Below are positions 1 to 10,034 of a stretch of DNA of 64,000 bases, piece by piece. The position numbers and the translations under genes were made by a program. Within the stretch, counting starts at the first letter, position 1. Every line of letters begins with the position of its first letter. Where the stretch lies: NCBI GenBank assembly GCA_933228895.1, contig OW121852.1:133543544-133607543 (forward strand). The letters run 5' to 3'. Below the pieces are notes generated by a model that was not told the origin of the DNA, did not search any database, and saw only the letters and a list, made by a program, of their open reading frames with translations. This DNA is from Platycnemis pennipes. Its lineage: Eukaryota; Arthropoda; Insecta; Odonata; Platycnemididae.

Positions 1-3000
1 TCATTTATCCCGCTGTTTTTTATCTAAAATTAACCATTTCGCCCGTCTGCAGCTCTGTTCACCAAAATTTTTGAAAAACATCCTAGTAAAATAAAAAAAT
101 CCACTCTCAGGCTTCCACTCAAACTTGGATTTTTTCATCTGAATTCATTTCTCCCGCTGTTTTTTATCTAAAATTAACCATTTCGCCCGTCTGCAGCTCA
201 GTTCATCAAAATTTATGCAAAACAACATAGTAAAATAAAAAAATTTACTTCTCAGGCTTCCACTCAAACTTGGATTTTTTCATCTGAATTCATTTCTCCC
301 GTTAATTTTTATCTAAAATTAACCATTTCGCCCGTCTGCAGCTCTGTTCACCAAAATTTATGAAAAACATCCTAGTAAAATAAAAAAATCCACGTCTCAG
401 GCTTCCACTCAAACTTGGATTTTTTCATCTGAATTCATTCCTCCCGCTGTTTTTTATCTAAAATTAACCATTTCGCCCGTCTGCAGCTCAGTTCATCAAA
501 ATTTATGCAAAACAACCTAGTGAAATAAAAAAATCCACTTCTCAGGCTTCCACTCAAACTTGGATTTTTTCATCTGAATTTATTTCTCCCGCTGTTTTTT
601 ATCTAAAATTAACCATTTCGCCCGTCTGCAGCTCCGTTCACCAAAATTTATTAAAAACATCCTAGTAAAATAAAAAAATCCACTTCTCAGGCTTCCACTC
701 AAACTTGGATTTTTTCATCTGAATTCATTTCTCCCGCTGTTTTTTATCTAAAATTAACCATTTCGTCCGTCTGCAGCTCTGTTCACCAAAATGTATGCAA
801 AACATCCTAGTAAAATAAAAAAATCCACTTCTCAGGCTTCCGCTCAAACTTGGATTTTTTCATCTGAATTCATTTCTCCCGCTGTTTTTTATCTAAAATT
901 AACCATTTCGCCCGTCTGCAGCTCTGTTCACAGAAATTTATGCAAAACATCCTAGTAAAATAAAAAAATCCACTTCTCAGTCTTCCACTCAAACTTAAAT
1001 TTTTTTTATCTGAATTCATTTCTCCCGCTGTTTATTATCTAAAATTAACCATTTCGCCCGTCTGCAGCTCTGTTCACCAAAATGTATGCAAAACATCCTA
1101 GTAAAATAAAAAAATCCACTTCTCAGGCTTCCACTCAAACTTGGATTTTTTCATCTGAATTCATTTCTCCCGCTGTTTTTTATCTAAAATTAACAATTTC
1201 GCCCGTCTGCAGCTCTGTTCACCAAAATTTATGCAAAACATCCTAGTAAAATAAAAAAATCCACTTCTCAGGCTTCCACTCAACCTTGGATTTTTTCATC
1301 TGAATTCATTTCTCCCGCTGTTTTTTATCTAAAATTAATTATTTCGCCCGTCTGCAGCTCAGTTCACCAAAATGTATGCAAAACATCCTAGTAAAATAAA
1401 AAAATCCACTTCTCAGGCCTCCACTCAAACTTGGATTTTTTCATCTGAATTCATTTCATCCGCTGTTTTTTATCTAAAATTAACCATTTCGCCCGTCTGC
1501 AGCTCTGTTCACCAAAATGTATGCAAAACATCCTAGTACAATAAAAAAGTCCACTTCTCAGGCTTCCACTCAAACTTAAATTTTTTTATTGAATTCATTT
1601 CTCCCGCTGTTTTTTATCTAAAATTAACCATTTCGCCCGTCTTCAGCTCTGTTCACCAAAATTTTTGAAAAACATCCATGTAAAATAAAAAAATCCACAT
1701 CTCAGGCTTCCACTCAAACTTGGATTTTTTCATCTGAATTCATTTCTCCCGCTAATTTTTATCAAAAATTAACCATTTCGCCCGTCTGCAGCTCTGTTCA
1801 CCAAAATTTTTGAAAAACATCCTAGTAAAATAAAAAAATCCACTTCTCAGGCTTCCACTCAAACTTGGATTTTTTTATCTGAATTCATTTCTCCCGCTAA
1901 TTTTTATCTAAAATTAACCATTTCGCCCGTCTGCAGCTCTGTTCACCAAAATTTTTGAAAAACATCCTAGTAAAATAAAAAAATCCACTTCTCAGGCTTC
2001 CACTCAAACTTGGATTTTTTCATCTGAATTCATTTCTCCCGCTGTTTTTTATCTAAAATTAACCATTTCGCCCGTCTGCAGCTCTGTTCACCATAATTTA
2101 TGCAAAACATCCTAGTAAAATAAAAAAATCCACTTCTCAGGCTTCCACTCAAACTTGGATTTTATCATCTGAATTCATTTCTCCCGCTGTTTTTTATCTA
2201 AAATTAACCATTTCGCCCGTCTGCAGCTCTGTTCACCAAAATGTATGCAAAACATCCTAGTAAAATAAAAAAATCCACTTCTCAGGCTTCCACTCAAACT
2301 TAAATTTTTTTATTGAATTCATTTCTCCCGCTGTTTTTTATCTAAAATTAACCATTTCGCCCGTCTGCAGCTCTGTTCACCAAAATGTATGCAAAACATC
2401 CTAGTAAAATAAAAAAATCCACTTCTCAGGCTTCCACTCAAACTTAAATTTTTTTTATCTGAATTCATTTCTCCCGCTGTTTTTTATCTAAAAATAACCA
2501 TTTCGCCCGTCTGCAGCTCTGTTCACCAAAATGTATGCAAAACATCCTAGTAAAATAAAAAAATCCACTTCTCAGGCTTCCACTCAAACTTGGATTTTTT
2601 CATCTGAATTCATTTCTCCCGCTGTTTTTTATCTAAAATTAACCATTTCGCCCGTCTGCAGCTCTGTTCACCAAAATTTATGCAAAACATCCTAGTAAAA
2701 TAAAAAAATCCACTTCTCAGGCTTCCACTCAAACTTAAATTTTTTTTATCTGAATTCATTTCTCCCGCTGTTTTTTATCTAAAATTAACCATTTCGCCCG
2801 TCTGCAGCTCTGTTCACCAAAATGTATGCAAAACATCCTAGTAAAATAAAAAAGTCCACTTCTCAGGCTTCCACTCAAACTTGGATTTTTTCATCTGAAT
2901 TCATTTATCCCGCTGTTTTTTATCTAAAATTAACAATTTCGCCCGTCTGCAGCTCTGTTCACCAAAATTTATGCAAAACATCCTAGTAAAATAAAAAAAT

Positions 3001-3171
3001 CCACTTCTCAGGCTTCCACTCAAACTTGGATTTTTTCATCTGAATTCATTTCTCCCGCTGTTTTTTATCTAAAATTAATTATTTCGCCCGTCTGCAGCTC
3101 AGTTCACCAAAATTTATGCAAAACATCCTAGTGAAATAAAAAAATCCACTTCTCAGGCTTCCACTCAAAAT
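1..3171 (+). repeat. 3.17-kb near-identical segmental duplication, copy A
   Basis: Every unit here matches 11599-14769 at a constant offset of 11,598 bp with no net indel. Shared rare variants include a 2-bp-short CCACTCTCAGG unit near 112, CAGAAATTTA near 931, CCTCAGGCCTCC near 1416, CATCCATGTAAA near 1675 and CTTCAGCTC near 1641. I noticed three substitutions (near 226, 841 and 1284), about 99.9% identity. The left end of the copy lies outside the window. Confidence 0.93.
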
Positions 3172-4060
3172 TGGATTTTTTCATCTGAATTCATTTCTCC
3201 CGCTGTTTTTTATCTAAAATTAATTATTTCGCCTGCCTGCAGCTCTGTTCACCAAAATGTATGCAAAACATCCTAGTAAAATAAAAAAATCCACTTCTCA
3301 GGCTTCCACTCAAACTTGGATTTTTTCATCTGAATTCATTTCTCCCGCTGTTTTTTATCTAAAATTAACCATTTCGCCCGTCTGCATCTCTGTTCACCAA
3401 AATTTATGCAAAACATCCTAGTAAAATAAAAAAATCCACTTCTCAGGCTTCCACTCAAACTTGGATTTTTTCATCTGAATTCATTTCTCCCGCTGTTTTT
3501 TATCTAAAATTAACCATTTCGTCCGTCTGCAGCTCTGTTCACCAAAATGTATGCAAAACATCCTAGTAAAATAAAAAAATCCACTTCTCAGGCTTCCACT
3601 CAAACTTGGATTTTTTCATCTGAATTCATTTCTCCCGCTGTTTTTTATCTAAAATTAACCATTTCGCCCGTCTGCAGCTCTGTTCCTCAAAATGTATGCA
3701 AAACATCCTAGTAAAATAAAAAAATCCACTTCTCAGGCTTCCACTCAAACTTAAATTTTTTTATTGAATTCATTTCTCCCGCTGTTTTTTATCTAAAATT
3801 AACCATTTCGCCCGTCTGCAGCTCTGTTCACCAAAATGTATGCAAAACATCCTAGTAAAATAAAAAAATCCACTTCTCAGGCTTCCACTCAAACTTAAAT
3901 TTTTTTTATCTGAATTCATTTCTCCCGCTGTTTTTTATCTAAAATTAACCATTTCGCCCGTCTGCAGCTCTGTTCACCAAAATTTATGCAAAACATCCTA
4001 GTAAAATAAAAAAATCCACTTCTCAGGCTTCCACTCAAACTTGGATTTTTTCATCTGAAT
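3001..4060 (+). repeat. 12-mer higher-order repeat, copy 1
   Basis: This segment matches 4741-5800 at a fixed offset of 1,740 bp, which is 12 units. Rare variants are shared in register: GCCTGCCTGCAG (3232 and 4972), TCTGCATCTC (3381 and 5121) and TGTTCCTC (3681 and 5421). Over 3121-4060 I saw only one substitution (near 3260). The match ends near 4060, where copy 1 continues with TCACTTCTCC and copy 2 with TCATTTCCCC. Copy 1 then resumes with sequence found four units later in copy 2, from about 6380. Confidence 0.9.
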
Positions 4061-4740
4061 TCACTTCTCCCGCTGTTTTTTATCTAAAATTAACAATTTC
4101 GCCCGTCTGCAGCTCAGTTCACCAAAATTTATGCAAAACATCCTAGCAAAATAAAAAAATCCACTTCTCAGGCTTCCACTCAAACTTGGATTTTTTCATC
4201 TGAATTTATTTCTCCCGCAGTTTTTTTAACTAAAATTAATTATTTCGCCCGTCTGCAGCTCAGTTCACCAAAATAATGCAAAACATCCTAGTGAAATAAA
4301 AAAATCCACTTCTCAGGCTTCCACTCAAACTTGGATTTTTTCATCTGAATTTATTTCTCGCGCTGTTTTTTATCTAAAATTAACCATTTCGCCCGTCTGC
4401 AGCTCAGTTCACCAAATTTTGTGCAAAACAACCTAGTGAAATAAAAAAATCCACTTCTCAGGCTTCCACTCATCCTTGGATTTTTTCATCTGAATTCATT
4501 TCTCCGGCTGTTTTTTATCTAAAATTAACCATTTCCCCCGTCTGCAGCACAGTTCACGAAAATGTATGCAAAACATCCTAGTGAAATAAAAAAATGCACT
4601 TCTCAGGCTTCCACTCAAACTTGGATTTTTTTATCTGAATTCATTTCTCCCGCTGTTTTTTATCTAAAATTAAAAATTTTGCCCGTCTGCAGCTCAGTTC
4701 GCCAAAATTTATGCAAAACATCCTAGTGAAATAAAAAAAT

Positions 4741-5800
4741 CCACTTCTCAGGCTTCCACTCAAACTTGGATTTTTTCATCTGAATTCATTTCTCCCGCTG
4801 TTTTTTATCTAAAATTAATTATTTCGCCCGTCTGCAGCTCACTTAACCAAAATTTATGCAAAACATCCTAGTGAAATAAAAAAATCCACTTCTCAGGCTT
4901 CCACTCAAAATTGGATTTTTTCATCTGAATTCATTTCTCCCGCTGTTTTTTATCTAAAATTAATTATTTCGCCTGCCTGCAGCTCTGTTCACCAAAATTT
5001 ATGCAAAACATCCTAGTAAAATAAAAAAATCCACTTCTCAGGCTTCCACTCAAACTTGGATTTTTTCATCTGAATTCATTTCTCCCGCTGTTTTTTATCT
5101 AAAATTAACCATTTCGCCCGTCTGCATCTCTGTTCACCAAAATTTATGCAAAACATCCTAGTAAAATAAAAAAATCCACTTCTCAGGCTTCCACTCAAAC
5201 TTGGATTTTTTCATCTGAATTCATTTCTCCCGCTGTTTTTTATCTAAAATTAACCATTTCGTCCGTCTGCAGCTCTGTTCACCAAAATGTATGCAAAACA
5301 TCCTAGTAAAATAAAAAAATCCACTTCTCAGGCTTCCACTCAAACTTGGATTTTTTCATCTGAATTCATTTCTCCCGCTGTTTTTTATCTAAAATTAACC
5401 ATTTCGCCCGTCTGCAGCTCTGTTCCTCAAAATGTATGCAAAACATCCTAGTAAAATAAAAAAATCCACTTCTCAGGCTTCCACTCAAACTTAAATTTTT
5501 TTATTGAATTCATTTCTCCCGCTGTTTTTTATCTAAAATTAACCATTTCGCCCGTCTGCAGCTCTGTTCACCAAAATGTATGCAAAACATCCTAGTAAAA
5601 TAAAAAAATCCACTTCTCAGGCTTCCACTCAAACTTAAATTTTTTTTATCTGAATTCATTTCTCCCGCTGTTTTTTATCTAAAATTAACCATTTCGCCCG
5701 TCTGCAGCTCTGTTCACCAAAATTTATGCAAAACATCCTAGTAAAATAAAAAAATCCACTTCTCAGGCTTCCACTCAAACTTGGATTTTTTCATCTGAAT
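4741..5800 (+). repeat. 12-mer higher-order repeat, copy 2
   Basis: Second copy of the 1,740-bp, 12-unit repeat. Relative to copy 1 it has about four extra units (roughly 5800-6380) before the shared TCACTTCTCC unit, so the two copies behave as 12- and 16-unit versions of one ancestral block. The 16-unit version is the one that reappears at 14771-18882. Confidence 0.87.
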
Positions 5801-7003
5801 TCATTTCCCCCGCTGTTTTTTATCTAAAATTAACCATTTCGCCCGTCTGCAGCTGTGTTCACCAAAATTTATGCAAAACATCCTAGTAAAATAAAAAAAT
5901 CCACTTCTCACGCTTCCACTCAAACTTAAATTTTTTTTATCTGAATTCATTTCTCCCGCTGTTTTTTATCTAAAATTAACCATTTCGCCCGTCTGCCGCT
6001 CTGTTCACCAAAATGTATGCAAAACATCCTAGTAAAATAAAAAAATCCACTTCTCAGGCTTCCACTCAAACTTGGATTTTTTCATCTGAATTCATTTCTC
6101 CCGCTGTTTTTTATCTAAAATTAACAATTTCGCACGTCTGCAGCTCTGTTCACCAAAATTTATGCAAAACATCCTAGTAAAATAAAAAAAACCACTTCTC
6201 AGGCTTCCACTCAAACTTGGATTTTTTCATCTGAATTCATTTCTCCCGCTGTTTTTTATCTAAAATTAACCATTTCGCCCGTCTGCAGCTCAGTTCACCA
6301 AAATTAATGCAAAACATCCTAGTGAAATAAAAAAATCCACTTCTCAGGCTTCCACTCAAACTTGGATTTTTTCATCTGAATTCACTTCTCCCGCTGTTTT
6401 TTATCTAAAATTAACAATTTCGCCCGTCTGCAGCTCAGTTCACCAAAATTTATGCAAAACATCCTAGCAAAATAAAAAAATCCACTTCTCAGGCTTCCAC
6501 TCAAACTTGGATTTTTTCATCTGAATTTATTTCTCCCGCAGTTTTTTTAACTAAAATTAATTATTTCGCCCGTCTGCAGCTCAGTTCACCAAAATAATGC
6601 AAAACATCCTAGTGAAATAAAAAAATCCACTTCTCAGGCTTCCACTCAAACTTGGATTTTTTCATCTGAATTTATTTCTCGCGCTGTTTTTTATCTAAAA
6701 TTAACCATTTCGCCCGTCTGCAGCTCAGTTCACCAAATTTTGTGCAAAACAACCTAGTGAAATAAAAAAATCCACTTCTCAGGCTTCCACTCATCCTTGG
6801 ATTTTTTCATCTGAATTCATTTCTCCGGCTGTTTTTTATCTAAAATTAACCATTTCCCCCGTTTGCAGCACAGTTCACGAAAATGTATGCAAAACATCCT
6901 AGTGAAATAAAAAAATGCACTTCTCAGGCTTCCACTCAAACTTGGATTTTTTTATCTGAATTCATTTCTCCCGCTGTTTTTTATCTAAATTTAACCATTT
7001 CGC

Positions 7004-7016
7004 CCGTCTGCAGCGC
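7004..7016. repeat. target-site duplication, left copy
   Basis: CCGTCTGCAGCGC is repeated exactly at 8487-8499 on the other side of the retrotransposon. It lies in the PstI-containing part of a satellite unit. Its last two bases (GC) also fit the first GCGGATT heptamer of the element end, so the duplication is 11-13 bp depending on where the boundary is drawn. Confidence 0.88.
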
Positions 7017-7035
7017 GGATTGCGGATTGCGGATT
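7015..7035 (-). repeat. terminal heptamer repeats of the retrotransposon
   Basis: Three exact copies of GCGGATT (7015-7021, 7022-7028, 7029-7035), that is AATCCGC in element sense, abut the target site. Short terminal tandem repeats in place of poly-A occur at the 3' ends of several non-LTR families. The first heptamer overlaps the target-site duplication by two bases. Confidence 0.8.
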
Positions 7036-7063
7036 AATTACAGTAAGCCTATGTCGCCATCCC

Positions 7064-7076
7064 GGGCTTGTGGCCC
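7064..7076 (-). other. short hairpin near element 3' end
   Basis: GGGC (7064-7067) and GCCC (7073-7076) pair around a 5-base loop. In element sense it sits about 30 bp before the terminal heptamers. Some LINEs use a 3' hairpin followed by short terminal repeats for template recognition; that role here is inference from position, and the stem is only 4 bp. Confidence 0.35.
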
Positions 7077-7124
7077 TTTATGGTCGGGGTAGGAAGAATA
7101 TATAAGGAAGTTCAGTGTGGAGCG

Positions 7125-7374
7125 AAGGTTTTTTTTTTTTTTTTTTTTTTTGTTAGGGTTGGAAGCTCGAAAGGTTGCTTTGTTAGGGAGGGGAATAATT
7201 AGGGACGCCGGTGAGTAGGGAAAGGTTATTTTGTTGAGGGTGGGAGTCGTTTGTGGGATTCCGGAGGGTAAGAAGGGTTTTTTTGTTAGGGGAGGAAATA
7301 ATGTTGGGAATTATTTTCGGGAGGACTAGTTGCTTTATAGCAGATGGTTGTGAAGTTGAAGGGTTATTTTGTTA
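7125..7374 (-). repeat. degenerate tandem repeats in retrotransposon 3' UTR
   Basis: Read on the plus strand, an AAGG(G)TT, T-rich, TGTTAGGG-like block starts at 7125, 7171, 7222, 7273 and 7359. Spacings are 46, 51, 51 and 86 bp. Three copies also share a purine-rich GGGAGGGGAATAATT-like follow-on with changes (7187-7200, 7291-7304). The block is not related to the 145-bp satellite. It lies between the reverse transcriptase stop and the 3' end, where repeated 3' UTR modules occur in some non-LTR elements. Confidence 0.65.
7129..7151 (-). repeat. T23 run (A23 in element sense)
   Basis: Twenty-three T's on the plus strand, which would read as poly-A in the element. It is internal: 112 bp of non-satellite sequence separates it from the left target-site duplication. 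It sits at the T-rich position of the first degenerate 3' UTR repeat (the copy at 7273 has T7 there), so it looks like an expanded tract within that repeat, not a terminal tail. Confidence 0.8.
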
Positions 7375-7414
7375 TGGTAAAAGCTTAGGGTTAGGATTAA
7401 TTTGCAGGATTTTT

Positions 7415-8485
7415 TCAGTCTGGTTCAGGAGGTTGGAGGTTGGGGAGTCTTGAGGAGCCAGGACCCGTGCCGTTGTGAGGATAGGTGATGGAAGGGTTGT
7501 ATGGTGCAATGAAAAGTGGGGTAGGATCTTCGTCTCCATCCTGGCTAGGTGCGTCGTTGCTGTTGTTTGCTTCTAGAACCACTGAGGGGGGAGTTGGGAA
7601 AGGTTTAAATTGTAGATGTAGGGAATGAAGGTGGGTAATATTGGAAGGGATCTTGGGAAGGTGTGTTTTCTTGATTGTCGGATTAGGTAGTAGGACGTCT
7701 CGTGGATAGGGGTATTTGCCGGTAGGTAAGGTAGGGGACCAAAGAACGGAGATGAGGTTGTTGGTGGAGTACTTGACGGAGGTGGAGTAGTTGTACAGGC
7801 ATTTTTGGATGAGGTCAGGAAAGGGAGGTATATTGAGTTCTGCGTGGATTGATTGATTAGATACAAACCAGGGGGCCCCGGCCAGTTGCCTGATAGTTTT
7901 ATTTAGCCAGGTTTGAATTTTTTTCATGTTTGTTTTATTGGCAGTACACCAGATAGGGGAAGCATATAAGATTTTTGGAAGAAGATGGCTGTAGAAGATA
8001 AGAAGTTTATTACGGAGGGATGTTTGGCTATTAAAGTGGATGAGAGGATGGAGGGCCATTTTAGCTCTGTGAACGGAGGTCAGAGTGGATTGGATGTGGC
8101 TTTTGAAAGAAAGTCGTTCGTCGAGAGTCACCCCCAAGAAGGTAGTCTCAGTCAGTTGGGGAATGAACTTGTTATAAAGCGTAAGAGGGATGTTGTCGCG
8201 TCGGTGAGTCTTGAACGTGAAGCAGACCTTGGCGCATTTGGCTGGGTTCATCTCCAGCTTCCATGCGCCAAGCCAGTCCTCGATTAGGTCCAGGTGGTCT
8301 TGGAGTACGTCTGCGTTTTTTTCGGGCCACCAATTGCGAGTAGCAATGGTGGCGTCGTCTGCGTAAAGGTAAAGTTCCGAGTAAGGGGTTGTGGGAAAGT
8401 CATCTATGTATATGTTGAATAAAGTCGGGCTGAGAACAGCGCCTTGTGGGACACCCGTATAGGCTTTCTTGGTCGGGGAGAGATA
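7415..8485 (-). CDS. reverse transcriptase C-terminal fragment, non-LTR (jockey-like)
   Basis: Open for 356 codons from the 5' break of the element (first codon 8485-8483) to a TGA at 7415-7417. The first Met (8251) is internal, so it is not a real start. In the full fragment, residues 11-15 are GVPQG, 19-29 include SPTLFNIYIDD, and 41-44 are YADD, the metal-binding catalytic motif of reverse transcriptases. Further on come LGVTLD (117-122), YASPIW (174-179) and APWFVSN (204-210), a motif order typical of jockey-type elements. The tail after about residue 300 is rich in Pro, Asn and Asp and has no RNase H domain, as expected for jockey. Motif A, with the first catalytic Asp, and everything upstream (fingers, endonuclease, ORF1) are lost, so the product would be inactive. 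There are no internal stops or frameshifts. No promoter is visible; readthrough from the satellite would be the only source of expression. Confidence 0.9.
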   Translation of the reverse strand, partial: YLSPTKKAYTGVPQGAVLSPTLFNIYIDDFPTTPYSELYLYADDATIATRNWWPEKNADVLQDHLDLIEDWLGAWKLEMNPAKCAKVCFTFKTHRRDNIPLTLYNKFIPQLTETTFLGVTLDERLSFKSHIQSTLTSVHRAKMALHPLIHFNSQTSLRNKLLIFYSHLLPKILYASPIWCTANKTNMKKIQTWLNKTIRQLAGAPWFVSNQSIHAELNIPPFPDLIQKCLYNYSTSVKYSTNNLISVLWSPTLPTGKYPYPRDVLLPNPTIKKTHLPKIPSNITHLHSLHLQFKPFPTPPSVVLEANNSNDAPSQDGDEDPTPLFIAPYNPSITYPHNGTGPGSSRLPNLQPPEPD

Positions 8486-8486
8486 G

Positions 8487-8499
8487 CCGTCTGCAGCGC
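8487..8499. repeat. target-site duplication, right copy
   Basis: Exact repeat of 7004-7016. It is followed by CCCGCTTGCAGTCTG and then ordinary satellite, the same right flank as in the empty site at 9992-10004. Confidence 0.88.
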
Positions 8500-9980
8500 C
8501 CGCTTGCAGTCTGTTTTTTATCTAAAATTAACCATTTCGCCCGTCTGCAGCTCCGTTCATCAAAATTTATGAAAAACATCCTAGTGAAATAAAAAAATCC
8601 ACTTCTCAGGCTTCCACTCAAACTTGGATTTTTTCATCTGAATTCATTTCTCCCGCTGTTTTTTATCTAAAATTAACCACTTCGCCCGTCTGCAGCTCTG
8701 TTCACCAAAATTTATGAAAAACATCCCAGTAAAATAAAAAAATCCACTTCTCAGGCTTCCACTCAAACTTGGATTTTTTCATCTGAATTTATTTCTCCTG
8801 CTAATTTTTATCTAAAATTAACCATTTCGCCCGTCTGCAGCTCCGTTCACCAAAATTTATGAAAAACATCCTAGTAAAATAAAAAAATCCACTTCTCAGG
8901 CTTCCACTCAAACTTGGATTTTTTCATCTGAATTCATTTCTCCCGCTGTTTTTTATCTAAAATTAACCATTTCGCCCGTCTGCAGCTCAGTTCATCAAAA
9001 TTTATGCAAAACAACCTAGTGAAATAAAAAAATCCACTACTCAGGCTTCCACTCAAACTTGGATTTTTTCATCTGAATTCATTTCTCCCGCTGTTTTTTA
9101 TCTAAATTTAACCATTTCGCCCGTCTGCAGCTCTGTTCACCAAAATTTATGAAAAACATCCTAGTAAAATAAAAAAATCCACTTCTCAGGCTTCCACTCA
9201 AACTTGGATTTTTTCATCTCAATTCATTTCTCCCGCTGTTTTTTATCTAAAATGAACCATTTCGCCCGTCTGCAGCTCTGTTCACCAAAATTTATGAAAA
9301 ACATCCTAATAAAATAAAAAAATCCACTTCTCAGGCTTCCACTCAAACTTGGATTTTTTCATCTGAATTCATTTCTCCCGCTGTTTTTTATCTAAAATTA
9401 ACCATTTCGCCCGTCTGCAGCTCCGTTCACCAAAATTTATGAAAAACATCCTAGTAAAATAAAAAAATCCACTTCTCAGGCTTCCACTCAAACTTGGATT
9501 TTTTCATCTGAATTCATTTCTCCCGCTGTTTTTTATCTAAAATTAACCATTTCGCCCGTCTGCAGGTCCGTTCACCAAAATTTATGAAAAACATCCTAGT
9601 GAAATAAAAAAATCCACTTCTCAGGCTTCCACTCAAACTTGGATTTTTTCATCTGAATTCATTTCTCCCGCTGTTTTTTATCTAAAATTAACCATTTCGC
9701 CCGTCTGCAGCTCCGTTCACCAAAATTTATGAAAAACATCCTAGTGAAATAAAAAAATCCACTTCTCAGGCTTCCACTCAAACTTGGATTTTTTCATCTG
9801 AATTCATTTCTCCCGCTGTTTTTTATCTAAAATTAACCATTTCGCCCGTCTGCAGCTCTGTTCACAAAAATTTTTGAAAAACATCCTAGTAAAATAAAAA
9901 AAATCCACTTCTCAGGCTTCCACTCAAACTTGGATTTTTTCATCTGAATTCATTTCTCCCGCTGTTTTTTATCTAAATTT

Positions 9981-10034
9981 AACCATTTCGCCCGTCTGCA
10001 GCGCCCGCTTGCAGTCTGTTTTTTATCTAAAATT
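9981..10034 (+). repeat. truncated 54-bp satellite unit with filler
   Basis: The distance between successive AACCATTTCGCCC blocks drops from 145 to 54 bp here. After CTGCAG at 10001 the unit skips about 91 bp and resumes at the T6 tract. The join carries CGCCCGCTTGCAG (10002-10014), a copy of the preceding CGCCCGTCTGCAG (9989-10001) with two mismatches. So the deletion is accompanied by a 13-bp imperfect tandem duplication. It is the most strongly shortened unit I found. The same broken unit hosts the retrotransposon at 7004-8515. Confidence 0.88.
9992..10004. other. paralogous empty target site of the retrotransposon
   Basis: One copy of CCGTCTGCAGCGC. The left flank 9942-9991 is identical to 6954-7003. 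The right flank together with the site, 9992-10360, is identical to 8487-8855 (369 bp). Removing the element and one target repeat from the filled locus reproduces this sequence. It therefore records the pre-insertion state of a duplicated locus. Confidence 0.9.

Larger units (their letters stand above)
1..7003 (+). repeat. 145-bp tandem satellite array, left block
   Basis: About 48 head-to-tail units run from the left window edge to the retrotransposon, all in one orientation. Reading from GAATTC, each unit has a short C-rich stretch, a T6 tract, a segment ending in CTGCAG about 56 bp in, an A7 tract near position 100, and a second T6 tract just before the next GAATTC. Units differ by a few substitutions. 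Recurrent length variants are 144 bp (TTAAA followed by a shortened T tract and ATTGAATTC) and 146 bp (TTAAA followed by T8). The array continues beyond position 1. There is no coding potential beyond chance open frames. Confidence 0.98.
7017..8486 (-). mobile_element. 5'-truncated jockey-like non-LTR retrotransposon
   Basis: A 1,470-bp insertion on the minus strand, unrelated to the satellite. Sense order is: reverse transcriptase fragment (8485-7415), 3' untranslated region with degenerate tandem repeats (7414-7125), a short hairpin (7076-7064), and three GCGGATT heptamers (AATCCGC in sense) at the extreme 3' end. Flanking 13-bp direct repeats and 5' truncation are hallmarks of target-primed reverse transcription by LINE-type elements. 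ORF1, the endonuclease and the first half of the reverse transcriptase are missing, so the copy cannot move by itself. The exact flanking repeats and unbroken reading frame suggest a fairly recent insertion. Assignment to the jockey clade rests on protein motifs only. Confidence 0.92.

Noticed and set aside
6883..7092. 69-codon plus-strand open frame
   Set aside because: It starts in the satellite and runs across the target site into the antisense of the retrotransposon 3' end; a chance chimera.
7129..7151. Poly-A tail marking the element's 3' end
   Set aside because: The target-site duplication lies 112 bp further on, and the run fits an expanded tract in the 3' UTR repeats.
7253..7453. 66-codon plus-strand open frame
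   Set aside because: It is antisense to the retrotransposon 3' UTR and the end of the reverse transcriptase; no recognisable features.
7573..7866. 97-codon minus-strand open frame
   Set aside because: It lies in another frame of the reverse transcriptase gene, whose own frame carries the conserved motifs.
7985..8287. 100-codon plus-strand open frame
   Set aside because: It is antisense to the reverse transcriptase coding region.
8400..8621. 73-codon minus-strand open frame crossing the right junction
   Set aside because: It joins antisense satellite to the wrong frame of the reverse transcriptase (the true frame reads GVPQG and YADD); no function supported.
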